Shown piece after piece: positions 54,515 to 64,000 of a DNA stretch of 64,000 nucleotides. The notes below the pieces were generated by a model that saw only the letters and a program-made list of their open reading frames with translations, was not told the origin of the DNA and made no database searches. The stretch's first letter is position 1; every line of letters begins with the position of its first letter. Origin of the DNA: Gymnopus androsaceus JB14 (lineage: Eukaryota > Basidiomycota > Agaricomycetes > Agaricales > Omphalotaceae). A program made the translations under genes and the position numbers. The stretch spans positions 141,164 through 205,163 of the forward strand of contig ML769484.1 of assembly GCA_009733575.1 (NCBI GenBank). Reading direction: 5' to 3'.

Positions 54515-55944
54515 ATGCCTGAAGTTTTTACTATTTCTCAAACCCCAGTTACTGCACATGCCTTCAATGGTGATCGTTCTCGTCAGTAAATCCCAGCTTG
54601 TAAATGTAGCTGCGTGCTCACGCATAGCTTCCAGAGGTTGCTGTCAGCTTGAACTCCAACGATGCTCAGATTCTTACTCGTAGCGGATCTGAATGGACCT
54701 CGAACGAGCTGCTCTCAGAGGCTATGTTAAATTCTACTCAATATTTTCTACAAATATCCTGACGAATCAAATTAGCATGATAAAACCATTACTTCCATCG
54801 ACTGGGCACCCAACTCGAACCAAATCGTAACGGCTTCTCAAGATCGGAATGCATACGTTTGGCAGCAGACTCCCGATCCAGTGACCGGAAAGACTATCTG
54901 GAAACCAACCTTGGTTCTCCTTAGGATCAACAGAGCGGCGACCCATGTACGATGGAGTCCTAAGGAAGACAAATTCGCTGTAGCTAGTGGTGCTCGGTGC
55001 GTCTTCAACAATCTGCTGGTTTCACTCGATATCATTTATTTTCTGTAGTGCTATCGCTATATGTTCCTTCGATCCCGAAAACAACTGGTGGGTATCCAAA
55101 TTGCTGAAGAAACCCATCAGGTCTACCGTCCTGACCGTAGAGTGGCACCCGAACAACGTGTTATTGGCAGCTGGAAGCGCGGACATGAAAGCTAGAGTCT
55201 TCTCTGCGTATATCAAGGAAATCGACGAAAGGTACGATTGGCAATGACCAAATCTTTGATAGGCTCAGTTAACGGAATGTCAGGCCTGCTGCGACTGTTT
55301 GGGGGTCAAAGCTTCCTTTTAACACGATCTGCGCAGAATTTGCTAGTGCTGCGGGTGGATGGGTTCACGGTGTCGGATTCTCCCCTTCTGGAGATGTGCT
55401 TGCTTTTGCTAGTACGTAGATCCGTCGACACAAACTGTCTTTCTTTTATCTAATTTTCGGTTCAGGTCACGACAGTTCCATTAGCATCGCTTACCCTGGC
55501 GGTCCTGTTCACACTATCAGGATACCAACGTTGCCTTTGGTCACTCTAACTTGGACTTCAGAAGACATGATCATCGCCGCTGGCCACGATTGCCAGCCCA
55601 TGGTTTTCAACGGATCTGATGCAGGATGGCAGGAGATTGGTACTCTCGATGATGGCAGCCATGCTGGCCCCAAGGCTGGACCATCTACTGTCGGTCGTCT
55701 TAAAACTGGGGCTTTCGCTACCTTCCGCGCTGCTGACAGCCGTGGTCAATCAGACCTTGGCACTGCCGACACGAAGCTCACTACAATCCATCAGAACACG
55801 ATCACCAGTATCCGTCCCTATGAAGGTGCAGCCGGCCAGGTCACCAAAGTAAGCACGACTGGTGTAGATGGCAAGCTGGTGATTTGGGATACTGCCTCGA
55901 TCAGCGCTTTAACTGGTAGAATGGGTGCGATGAGTATGAATTGA
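54515..55944 (+). CDS. ARPC1: Arp2/3 complex subunit 1 (WD40 protein, p41-Arc/Sop2/Arc40)
   Basis: [22 protein letters not shown] begins at 54515. WD-repeat signatures follow: [114 protein letters not shown] and [17 protein letters not shown]. The order and wording match ARPC1, the seven-bladed propeller that joins Arp2/Arp3 and helps bind nucleation-promoting factors for branched actin nucleation, endocytosis and polarity. It has about six exons; the join [17 protein letters not shown] across the intron 55213-55271 is in frame. It is complete with about 370 residues and appears intact. Confidence -1.
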
Positions 55945-56017
55945 ATGTGTACATTGTATAATGCTGGCTAGATGTGATGTCGATACACTTGTAAAAATGA
56001 TACAATAGATTGTAGTT

Positions 56018-56455
56018 TCAACGACGTACTGTCGTGTCGCCGCTCGCGTTGGCGTCTGCGTCTGCGTCTGCAGGACCATAATCGACTTGTTGTTCATTTA
56101 TAACGTTCCATACAGAGGCTTTGAACTGTTGAAACCCGTCAGCTCCCAAGAAGCGCATAAAAACAATCAAAGGACGAACCAAGACCAAAACCAATCCCAT
56201 TTTCGTTTCCAGCGACCTCAGCTTCGACACCAACATCTGATCTGGTTCTTCTGCTAATCTTCGTGTTTTCATTGTAATCTTTGAAAGTATAATAAACTCG
56301 ATGCTGTGAAAGGAGACTCGGAAACTGACTTGTTTCACATTCTGAGCCAATTTGGAATATTCCCAGAGCACTTGAGCCTCTATAGGCGATAGGCTAGGGT
56401 GATTTTCATACGGATTCTCTTCAAAGATGTTTTCTGTAGGCGGAGGGCTCGACAT
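56018..56455 (-). CDS. DAD3: DASH/Dam1 complex subunit DAD3
   Basis: The ATG at 56453-56455 gives MSSPPPTENIFEENPYENHP, then LSPIEAQVLWEYSKLAQNVKQ, the conserved N-terminal helix of Dad3. A 51-nt intron follows, then TRRLAEEPDQMLVSKLRSLE and TKMGLVL. A 60-nt intron comes next, then FKASVWNVINEQQ and a short Asp/Ala tail encoded by a hexamer repeat. At roughly 110 residues, size and motif order are those of Dad3, a small coiled-coil protein of the outer-kinetochore DASH ring that couples kinetochores to microtubules. Both introns are multiples of three and free of stops, so the frame also reads straight through. The frame extends upstream to 56482, but the chosen Met matches the family. Confidence -1.
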   Translation of the reverse strand: MSSPPPTENIFEENPYENHPSLSPIEAQVLWEYSKLAQNVKQVSFRVSFHSIEFIILSKITMKTRRLAEEPDQMLVSKLRSLETKMGLVLVLVRPLIVFMRFLGADGFQQFKASVWNVINEQQVDYGPADADADANASGDTTVRR

Positions 56456-56842
56456 GGGGCGGTCACGAAGGAGACGAAACAAAGGTCGTGATGGTTCGAG
56501 ATTAAGAGCTTAGAGAAGCCCTAGATTACGTATCGCGCATTTCGACGCGTGATTGACGCGTCAAATACACAGTTGATATCATACGTGGCGTAAATACATC
56601 AACAACTCTTTAGGGACATGAATCAATCCTTTGCAGTTCGACATCCTCATCTGAACTCAATATGGATTCCATGGAAAAAGGTGGCCCAGGAGCAGGCTTT
56701 TTAAACTCCTCTATCTTGACCTGTAAGTAACCGTCAACAGGTGATTTTGGATTAAGTGTAAGTAGTTTCGCTCGCCTCTTTAGGCATCCCGTTCTTCCAG
56801 CTCTTAGTATGAGTCAATGCAGGTAAGCGGGAATATCTTGAG

Positions 56843-58133
56843 CTATTGAGAGAAAGAGTTGAGCGACATCGCTGAATCTGAACCATATTTTAATGGCGTA
56901 CTTGTGGTAAAAGTTGTGAATGACATCGAGGGTTCGTCGTTTCCCTTCCAATCATTGAAAAGGAGAAAGTTTATGAGTATTGTGAGGGTATACACGCGTC
57001 CGGTACAGTCGATAAATAGCAGAAAACCTAAGCTGCGGAGATAGTTAGTAGACTCTAGTGATCTAACGAACATACACATACCATTCACTGAGACAAAACT
57101 CATGATCGTGGCAAGCGCAGTAGTGAGAGTAGTGACGCAGCCACAGGCAATAGCATACGCCATGGTTGTGCGTATAAGACTACCAAAGACGATGAGTTGA
57201 TGAACAGAAGCAGTGAAAGGATACATGCATACCTTTGGGTGGATCTCGAGTATCGGGGAAAGTCAATCAAACGCAGCTTATACACCAGACAGACGGCAAT
57301 TAGCAAATCTACAGAAGCAAGAAGGAAAGTGACCGCGCTGGAGGTATCATCAGCAAGCGATACAGCGAAATCCTTGCAAGACTCACATATTTAAATTATT
57401 CAACTTTTCTCGATCGACCTCGGGGCCCAGCACCAAGGCCAGGGCTATAGTTACTAGGACACACACTAACTGTAGGATTATCCATAAGCGCATGTACGAA
57501 CTCAAATGGTCAAAGAGATACCAACTGGAACCACCACCAGGATAGACAGAATAGTGGCGACGATTTTGCTGCGAGTGCTGTGGGCAAAAAACAAATTTAA
57601 ACCAAGAGTATCATCCGCCGGATTGGATACAAAACTCACATCCTCCACAGTCGATGCGAGAAATACGATTGCTCAATGAAAGCAGATAGCGCGGTCATTA
57701 TGCTGACAATTATATAGAATTTCCAGGATGATGACGATGCTGTCGTTGCTATGTCGTACGATTCAAGAGTCAGAAAGAAGGTTCGCAAAAAGAAAGACGG
57801 AATTCACGATTTATCAACGCCTGGGTGAAAAAGTAATCAGCTATGAACGACTAGGATGTCATCAAGGGAACGTACCATCCATGCAATTCTACACACACAG
57901 ACAGAACAGACAGTATCGACGCAAAGTGGTATTGCCATTAAAATCTTGGATCTCTTTCCAGGCACGTGGAAAAAGTAATATAAACCGAGGAGTAATTCCA
58001 GCACATAGAGGGATAGATTCATCCAACTACCAACCAGCAAGAACCTGAAAAAGCGGAGGAGATTTAGAAAAAGCAATTGAATAAAGGAAAGAGCTCACGA
58101 TGGTGACGCTTCCGATACAGCTACAAGTTGCAT
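56843..58133 (-). CDS. Multi-pass membrane protein, DUF6534-like, member 1
   Basis: The start at 58131-58133 (MQLVAVSEASPS) is followed by a 55-nt intron, then FLLVGSWMNLSLYVLELLLGLYYFF, DTVCSVCVCRIAWM, IVSIMTALSAFIEQSYFSHRLWRM and LLIAVCLVYKLRLIDFP. The C-terminal exon (from about 57010) reads FIDCTGRVYTLTILINFLLF and ends with a Ser/Thr tail at 56843. The pattern of about seven hydrophobic segments, a short N-terminus outside and a cytosolic tail is that of the DUF6534-type proteins expanded in agaricomycetes. A receptor- or transporter-like role is often guessed; none is shown here. Member 2 (59241-60675) has the same exon plan. No stops are seen in the inferred exons, but middle exon borders are approximate. 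Confidence -1.
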
Positions 58134-58139
58134 TGCCCT

Positions 58140-59230
58140 TTGGTCGCTTTGAGCATAAAGCTCAGAACCTTGAAGATACCCAAAAGAAAGTCGAAGTACG
58201 ATCGTTAATGGCAAGCAGAGTAGTCTCGCTTGCCATCCGACTACGGCCTTATCCCAATTAGGGCTTTTGTATGACGGTAGATTTCACGGAATATTCTGCC
58301 CGTTACTTTGATGGAGCGTACTCCATTTACCGTACGTCCTACTCTGTCTGTCTACTCTATGGGAACATTTGTACAATTAATTCCTACTCTAAAATCAGAT
58401 AAAAGTCCATTTTCAGAGGTAATCTCCGGAATGAGGGATATCCGGTCACTTCATTAGTACCAAATTAGTACGAGTTCAATTGCGTGTCGGCGTGTCGCCC
58501 ATCGCGCCGTACAAACTTACCATATTAATTTCATTAATTTCATTGGAGTTCGAGTGCATTTCCTAAACGTGTGCCCATGGAATAATTTTGAGCTGTTTTC
58601 AAATTTCGAGTCACAGCAGAGACCTTGGGCCACGTACTTAGCGCGAGACGCCGAAAATTTGCCGAAAATCCTAACCTTCAATAACACTCAAATAACAGTG
58701 GAAGATAGGTTGCAAGCCTAATTAAAAAGTGAGATCCATTGATACTTATTATGGCAGTAGAATACAAGTTTTACAGTACTTTCACAAAAATTGAGTAAGT
58801 TCACAGCGTAAGGAGTACCTTTTGATGTGAGAGTAAGCCGGAGAGCATGGAAATTGAATAGAAGTAGAATTTTCCGTGAAAAGTAACGTTATACTTTTGG
58901 CCGTAGCCGTCTGGGAGCCGAGACTAACCAGAAGTTCACTAGTGACTAATATTACCGATTGTCTGCGATTACAGTAATATTGTCTGCTCTAGAAACTATC
59001 TATACATGCACGCTTTGCCCAGCGTCAAATATAATACTAATACATATCTATCCATGGTGCACATACCGTGTACATCCACCATCAACACAACTCATTTGAA
59101 AGTGTGGACCCTTTCCTCGACCTTGCTTCATATCCACTGCTAACATCCTCATTTGATCCAAATATTGATTCCATGGAAAAAGGCGGTCCAGGAGAGGGCT
59201 TGTTATACGCCTCTACCACGGCCTGTAAAG
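58140..59230. other. Intergenic, nothing identified
   Basis: About 1.1 kb, AT-rich, without a recognisable gene; presumably the promoter of member 1 and the 3' UTR of member 2. Confidence -1.
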
Positions 59231-59240
59231 TCACATACGG

Positions 59241-60675
59241 TTAAGAAGGTAATCCGAAGAAAGTTGGCATCACTTGCCTCTTTAGGCATTGCAGAAACGG
59301 TGCTCTGTCGACTGTGAGTCGATGTAGGTAAGCGGGAACTTTCTGCAACATAGAGTGAGTTGTGTGACGGTCGTCAGCTAAGCAGAACAAGTATTCACTT
59401 ATACGAAATCCACTGCGAGACCAAGGTTTAGTTTGCCTTGTATTAGTGGCTACGCGCGTATCGTTATCACTCCGCCACTCATGGAAAAAGACAAAGTTGA
59501 GGAGTATAGTGAGGGTGTACACACGCCCAGTGCAGTCAGCAAACAGTATGAAACCTAGAAGGATTGAGATATATACGAGAAGCAAGATAGATACTTTACA
59601 TACCGCCTGGCGAGACAAAGGTCAAAACAGCACCGACCGTAGTAGTAAGCGCAGTAATGCAACCGCAAGAAACAGCATATGCCAAGCCCTTGAGGACAAA
59701 ACTACCAAGAAAGTTGTAAGTCAGCGCACAAAAACAACGACAGAGTATACACCTTTTGCTGAATCTTGGATGTTTGGGAGAATCAATGGAGCGTAACTTG
59801 TACACCATGAAAACTGAGATTAACACGTCGGTGATAGCAAGAAGCAAGATAGCAGCACTGTGGGGATTCTCAGTAGGTAGCATAGCAAAATCATTTACTA
59901 GCGGCTCACATATCTAAGTTGGCTGACCTCTCTTGGTCGACTTCGGGGCCTAGCTGTAGGGCCAGTGATGCTGCTACAAGGAGGCATATGAACTGTGAGT
60001 GTCATAAATGCGCCTATTCAAACAAGTGCATGAAGAGACACCAACTGAAGCCAATATCGGTATGGTTAGAAATAGGGCTAACGTTGTACTGCGATCGCTG
60101 TAGACGATAGTGTTAGGAAAATGGCGTCATCATGTATATGGATGCAGCACTCACATCTTCCAAAGACGAAATGCAAAATATGACTGTTCAAAAAGAGCTG
60201 ACGCCGCTGTCATTAATGAGAGGATCATATAAGGTGTCCAATTAGTTTTCACCGCCAATACTGCGTCTTGTTCCAAGGCTGCGTGCGGTTCGGTTCAGAA
60301 AGAGTGTGAGTAATTTAACAACACAAAACTCACCGTTTAACAACGACTATGGGTATTGATAAAGTGATCAGCAACTAGAAATCTGCATATAGCGGAAGAC
60401 TTACCATCCAGGCGATCCAACAGCCGCAAATAGTTCCAACAGTGTCACACAAAAGCGACAGAGCCATTAAAACCTTGGATTTCTTTCCAGGGCCATTGAA
60501 GAAGTAGTATGAGCCGACAAGCAATTCGAGCACGAAGAGAAATAGATTCATCCAAGTGCCACCCAAGTAGAACCTGAAAAATTGCACACAGTTCAGCAAC
60601 TGCGACCAGGAGTCCTGAATATGAAGCTCACGCGATTGACGGCTCAGATTCAGTCCCCAGCTTTAGTGTAAGCAT
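59241..60675 (-). CDS. Multi-pass membrane protein, DUF6534-like, member 2
   Basis: The ATG at 60673-60675 starts MLTLKLGTESEPSIA; the first intron is at the same place as in member 1. Then come FYLGGTWMNLFLFVLELLVGSYYFF, KKSKVLMALSLLCDTVGTI and CGCWIAWM. Later exons hold AAILLLAITDVLISVFMVYKL, KGLAYAVSCGCITALTTTVGAV and LFADCTGRVYTLTILLNFVFF. The C-terminal tail (from DNDTRVATNTRQTKPW) is longer and unrelated to that of member 1, ending at 59241. Sequence and intron positions show it to be a tandem paralog of the gene at 56843. Membrane location is supported by hydrophobicity; function is unknown. Middle exon borders are approximate. Confidence -1.
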
Positions 60676-60689
60676 CTCTTGAGCTCAAC

Positions 60690-61200
60690 AAAAGCTTGAG
60701 CTCATATGAGCATGAGAGAATCTTGAAGAGTTAAACGGTTTTAATAAACGTGACGGCGTCAGCGGAGTAACTAGGATACGCAAAATTAACGAATGCACGT
60801 CACCATCAGCCTCCATCAGCGTCATATTATTGAGTATTGACTAGACTCGCGGTCGCTACCATTTCGACGTATCATAATCGGCTTGAAGCTTGGATGTATC
60901 ATAATCTGTTTGGAGCTCAACACTTCTTTCCACATTAACCTGGAACAGCTTTCGTGGTTGTAAGAGATTGTCGCCGTTGTTGCTTGCATATGTAGAGGGT
61001 GGCCGGGTTCATAACAGGTGTGGTGGGACTCGTTTGGTCTTTATTCACTCCTGGTATACGAACCACGTCCAGGTCGATAACATTGATATCCGACTTTGAG
61101 CTGGGATCACGCGCATGGGGTGCTTGGCAAGAGATTAGGACAAAAACTTACACCGCTAGTACAGTGTTTGCGTATACTGCGCAAAGATAAGGGTTAGGCC
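60690..61200. other. Intergenic with a short imperfect direct repeat
   Basis: GTATCATAATCGGCTTGAAG (about 60867) and GTATCATAATCTGTTTGGAG (about 60894) form a 27-nt direct repeat upstream of member 2. No gene is supported. Confidence -1.
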
Positions 61201-61206
61201 GATTTG

Positions 61207-62459
61207 TTAGGGGGGTGAAATAGGACTAATAATGAAATAAAGTCCCAGAAAGACGAGGTTTGCATACTCAGTCACTAGTATATAAAGGTCAAAGTATATC
61301 CACTTAAATAAAAGTTGACTACCCACAAAGGACATGGAAAGAATTGTGCCAAGACTGCAAGGTTTTATTTCATGTACACATAACTGGCAAGATGGTTTGG
61401 AGGGACATACGTTGTTATCGCTCCGTTTTCCAGGGTGTATATGATGAGAGAGTCTATCACGACAGTGAGGCTGCAAATAGCGATGAGTTGAACTCGTTTG
61501 ACTGTTGAGTTATCAACAAACCTTGTGGACTTTGCCCGACTCTATCTCAAAGTTAGCATCATCATCGCCGTTATCAGGACGTCGACCGTAGATGACAGGG
61601 CAAGCCCAAGAGAGAAAAGCCACTAGATGATGGATCGTTGAGCATAAATATTGTGGCGTATAAGGTAGAACAGACCTGGAAACGCGCTTTGAAATCCGGA
61701 AAAGTTTTCAGGTCTATCATTTCGGCTCCAGTCACTGCAAGTAAAGTCTCAGGAATCCAAGTCTAAATATAGTAGAAAGGATCGCCTACCACATGCGCAG
61801 ACTGGAGAGAATTATGTTAGGGCACAAACGACATTCAACCAAGATGAGACGTACTTAATCGTAGAATAGCAGGGATTACCTATTTTGGAGGGCATGAGAA
61901 AATGAAAGCGCAAGGTAGATTAGACTGAATAAACTGACAATGGGTAAGACTAGGCAGTAGTTTTGCTTGCTAACTGGAATTAAACCATTAATCTGACATT
62001 GTTTGAGGGAGCAAACAGAGACAACTCGCGTCGGAATATTCTCCAAGCGAAGAAGCTATGAGCGATAATCGTGATGAGTGCCAAACGATGAAGAAATTGC
62101 TTAAAAGGTGTGCGTATGAACAATCCATTACCGTTATCACTACGGAGAGCGTTAGGATTATCAAGACAGAAGACGCAAAACACATTGGGATGATGGTCGA
62201 AGCACTGTCGTCTCCGAACATCTTGATAAACCAGTCCCATAAGCCTTTCCATACGAGAATCGAGTGTAGGAGATCGAGAAGGCTTGGTGCCATTGATGAG
62301 AACAAGGTAAGGAGATAGATTGGACGCGAGACATACAGATATCACGCCGACCCGACAAAATATGTCACTGAGAAGCGAGGCGAACGACCATATTCACTCA
62401 CCATAGATTTGGATACGATACGATTCCGTGTTCGAACTTGAGATAGATTATAACACATC
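61207..62459 (-). pseudogene. Multi-pass membrane protein, DUF6534-like, member 3, with in-frame stop
   Basis: Minus-strand pieces in order: NRIVSKSM (about 62405), LLDLLHSILVWKGLWDWFIKMF, a segment around ITIIAHSFFAWRIFRRE, then LGLALSSTVDVLITAMMMLTL near 61550-61610. Next come STRFVDNSTVKRVQLIAICSLTVVIDSLIIY and a last exon LGTILSMSFVGSQLLFKWIYF ending at 61207. The layout is that of the DUF6534-like proteins, but the sequence is distant from members 1 and 2. Between MMMLTLR and SRAKSTRF lies an in-frame TAG at about 61548, where related proteins have a Gln (CAG). This single C-to-T change would truncate the protein before the last helices. The 5' exons could not be joined with confidence. 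Confidence -1.
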
Positions 62460-62749
62460 CAGCAACATCACAGAGAAACTGCAGAATTCTTACTCGATCC
62501 TCCTAAGATCGCTCCCTCTCCTGGCGGTTTGGAGTATCTCCCTTCCCGCAGTCAGCTGCAGATCGAAATAATCCAGTACAATAGTAAGTCTTTCAATATC
62601 CTGGGCATTAGGGGAATATGAATATTGAGAATGAGCAATGCGAAATCGATGAAGCTAAGCGCCCAAACTTTAGAAGTTGGACGCCAACTAAGCGCCCAAT
62701 GCTTCGCACTCTTTCGACTTTACGTTCGCCATTCTTTCGATCTTTCGCG

Positions 62750-63522
62750 ATGGATGTAATCATTGCTCAACCCAGCCCAGAAAAAATCCAAGTGCTTCCT
62801 CATCGGCAATATCAGACTTCTGGTTCTCTTACCCCTTCGACTGTCTCACCATCTCCCATAGATCAATTCCGTATATGGTTCAAGCAGGTAGTCGAAGATG
62901 GTATCGTAAAGGAGCCGGAAGCCATCTCATTGTCTACTGCTACCCCATCTGGAATTCCCTCCGCTAGAATGGTTCTGTTCAAAGAACTAGATGAACGTGG
63001 ATTCGTCTTTTTCACTAATTACACATCTCGAAAGTCGCAGGAGCTTATTCAGAATCCCTACGCCGCTATCGTGTTTTACTGGCGGGAGATACACAAATCA
63101 GTTCGTGTCATGGGAAAGGTAGAGAAAATTAGTCGAGAAGAGAGCGAGGCGTATTTCAGAAGTAGACCGGTAGGGAGCCAATTGGGAGCTTGGGCGAGCA
63201 AACAAAGTTCGGTTGTAGCAGAGGGAGAGGTACAGGATCGATTAAAGAAACTCGAGGAGCGCTTTGCTTCCTCAAACGGTTCTGGTGTAGACATTCCTAT
63301 GCCAGATTTCTGGGGGGGATGGAGAGTCATTCCGAGGTCCGTAGTGTGGCTCTGTCTCATACTACTCTTGAATCAAACCATATCTATAGTGAAGTCGAGT
63401 TTTGGTGCGGAAAGCCCTCTCGACTGCATGATCGAGTTCGGTATCTCAGAGAGGAAGGCATCGCCGATGGAAAATCCTTCCTGGAAGGTCGAGTTACTGG
63501 CACCGTAGCGGAAAGGCGTTAG
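62750..63522 (+). CDS. PDX3: Pyridoxamine/pyridoxine 5'-phosphate oxidase
   Basis: I favour the ATG at 62750 (MDVIIAQPSPEKIQ); the frame is open from 62618 and an upstream Met would add a basic extension. Family motifs: PIDQFRIWFKQVVEDGIVKEPEAISLSTAT, PSARMVLFKELDERGFVFFTNY, SRKSQELIQNPYAAIVFYW, SVRVMGKVEKISREESEAYF, RPVGSQLGAWASKQSS and WGGWRVIP. After a 56-nt intron (63335-63390) follows EVEFWCGKPSRLHDRVRYLR, which carries the C-terminal FMN/PLP-binding signature. The enzyme oxidises pyridoxamine or pyridoxine phosphate to pyridoxal phosphate with FMN and O2. The usual ending SWKVERLAP appears as SWKVELLAP in another frame, one base off, at an AAAA run near 63470. As written the protein ends TVAERR at 63522. 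Confidence -1.
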
Positions 63523-64000
63523 AAAGTGCGTCTCATCGATGAACGGTACTTCTTTATGGGATATCTCTCGGGTTCAACTTCCGATGTAATCTAGTACTGT
63601 CTTTGCTGTTATGCAATTAACATTGATTCGCAACACTCTTTCTCTCACTTTAAACAAGGTCTCATATCTTCAAACAAGCGCCATCTTCCTCTTCGTTCCG
63701 TCTTGCGCAAGTCCTTATGCACTTGGATTACTTTCAGCATTTTATCTTGGTAATAACATGCGATGCTCGGCGGCGGTCGACTTGCGCTTGGTGGTCTCTA
63801 AATCTATTCAGAGGAATCATGCTGTGAAAATAGGGAGCTGTATCATCCTCATCTCAGATTCGAATTCCAAGCCAATTCGAGGTAGCTGCTACCTTGATTC
63901 TTATCTTATTCTCCTGGAGGTTTTTTTCGGTACTGAAATTGGATTGCGGATAATATTGACCTGGTCAAAAATCTTAGCCAGTCCAGTTGGTCAATTCATG
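63523..64000. other. 3' flank, nothing coding identified
   Basis: No gene is supported up to the right edge. A short palindrome GGTAGCTGCTACC lies near 63881. Confidence -1.

Noticed and set aside
60999..61190. Plus-strand frame with a hydrophobic start upstream of the third membrane gene
   Set aside because: Only 63 codons, no homology recognised, and antisense to the region between two minus-strand genes.

Overview
The window is nuclear DNA of a filamentous basidiomycete, most likely a mushroom-forming agaricomycete. Genes are split by many 45-75 nt GT-AG introns, lie on both strands and are densely packed. Several belong to lineage-typical families: BTB-like proteins, multi-pass proteins resembling DUF6534, GPI-anchored secreted proteins and peptidase M50B-like proteins. 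I found no rRNA, tRNA or CRISPR array. All assignments come from reading translations by eye; no search was run.

Layout. 1-5.3 kb: a frameshifted amidohydrolase, a membrane protein and a helicase remnant. 5.4-7.0 kb: two abutting composite repeats (one carrying a 66-nt minisatellite) and a MITE-like element. 7.3-12.4 kb: a lipoyl-domain pyruvate dehydrogenase protein X-like gene with broken downstream frames, a GPI-anchored secreted protein and a hypothetical gene. 12.7-17.4 kb: a segmental duplication of a secreted-protein gene. 18.7-21.3 kb: rhamnose mutarotase-like protein, Rab11 GTPase and a small secreted protein. 21.3-24.7 kb: gene-poor. 24.7-29.6 kb: a secreted ADP-ribosyltransferase-fold candidate and two tandem SAM methyltransferases. 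29.9-34.8 kb: an acidic nuclear-type protein, an M50B-like membrane protein and alanine aminotransferase. 34.9-41.6 kb: a 3-kb tandem duplication of a membrane-protein gene, the second copy broken. 41.9-50.9 kb: URB1/NPA1 and an AGC-type kinase. 52.3-56.5 kb: a BTB-like protein, ARPC1 and DAD3. 56.8-62.5 kb: three DUF6534-like membrane genes. 62.7-63.5 kb: pyridoxamine-phosphate oxidase.

Themes. (1) Conserved housekeeping functions (ribosome biogenesis, actin branching, kinetochore, vesicle traffic, transamination, vitamin B6) alternate with locally duplicated lineage-specific families (secreted protein x2, methyltransferase x2, membrane protein x2, DUF6534-like x3), and one copy of most families is decaying. 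(2) Splicing is unusual: 5-nt microexons are inferred in Rab11 and in both secreted-protein paralogs, and a 6-nt microexon in the M50B gene lies between two nearly identical adjacent 51-nt introns. (3) Single-base frameshifts or in-frame stops occur in several otherwise conserved genes, so assembly error must be separated from true decay. I see no operon-like co-functional system. The most unusual items are the duplicated intron with its microexon, the tandem secreted-protein pair and the secreted ADP-ribosyltransferase-like gene.
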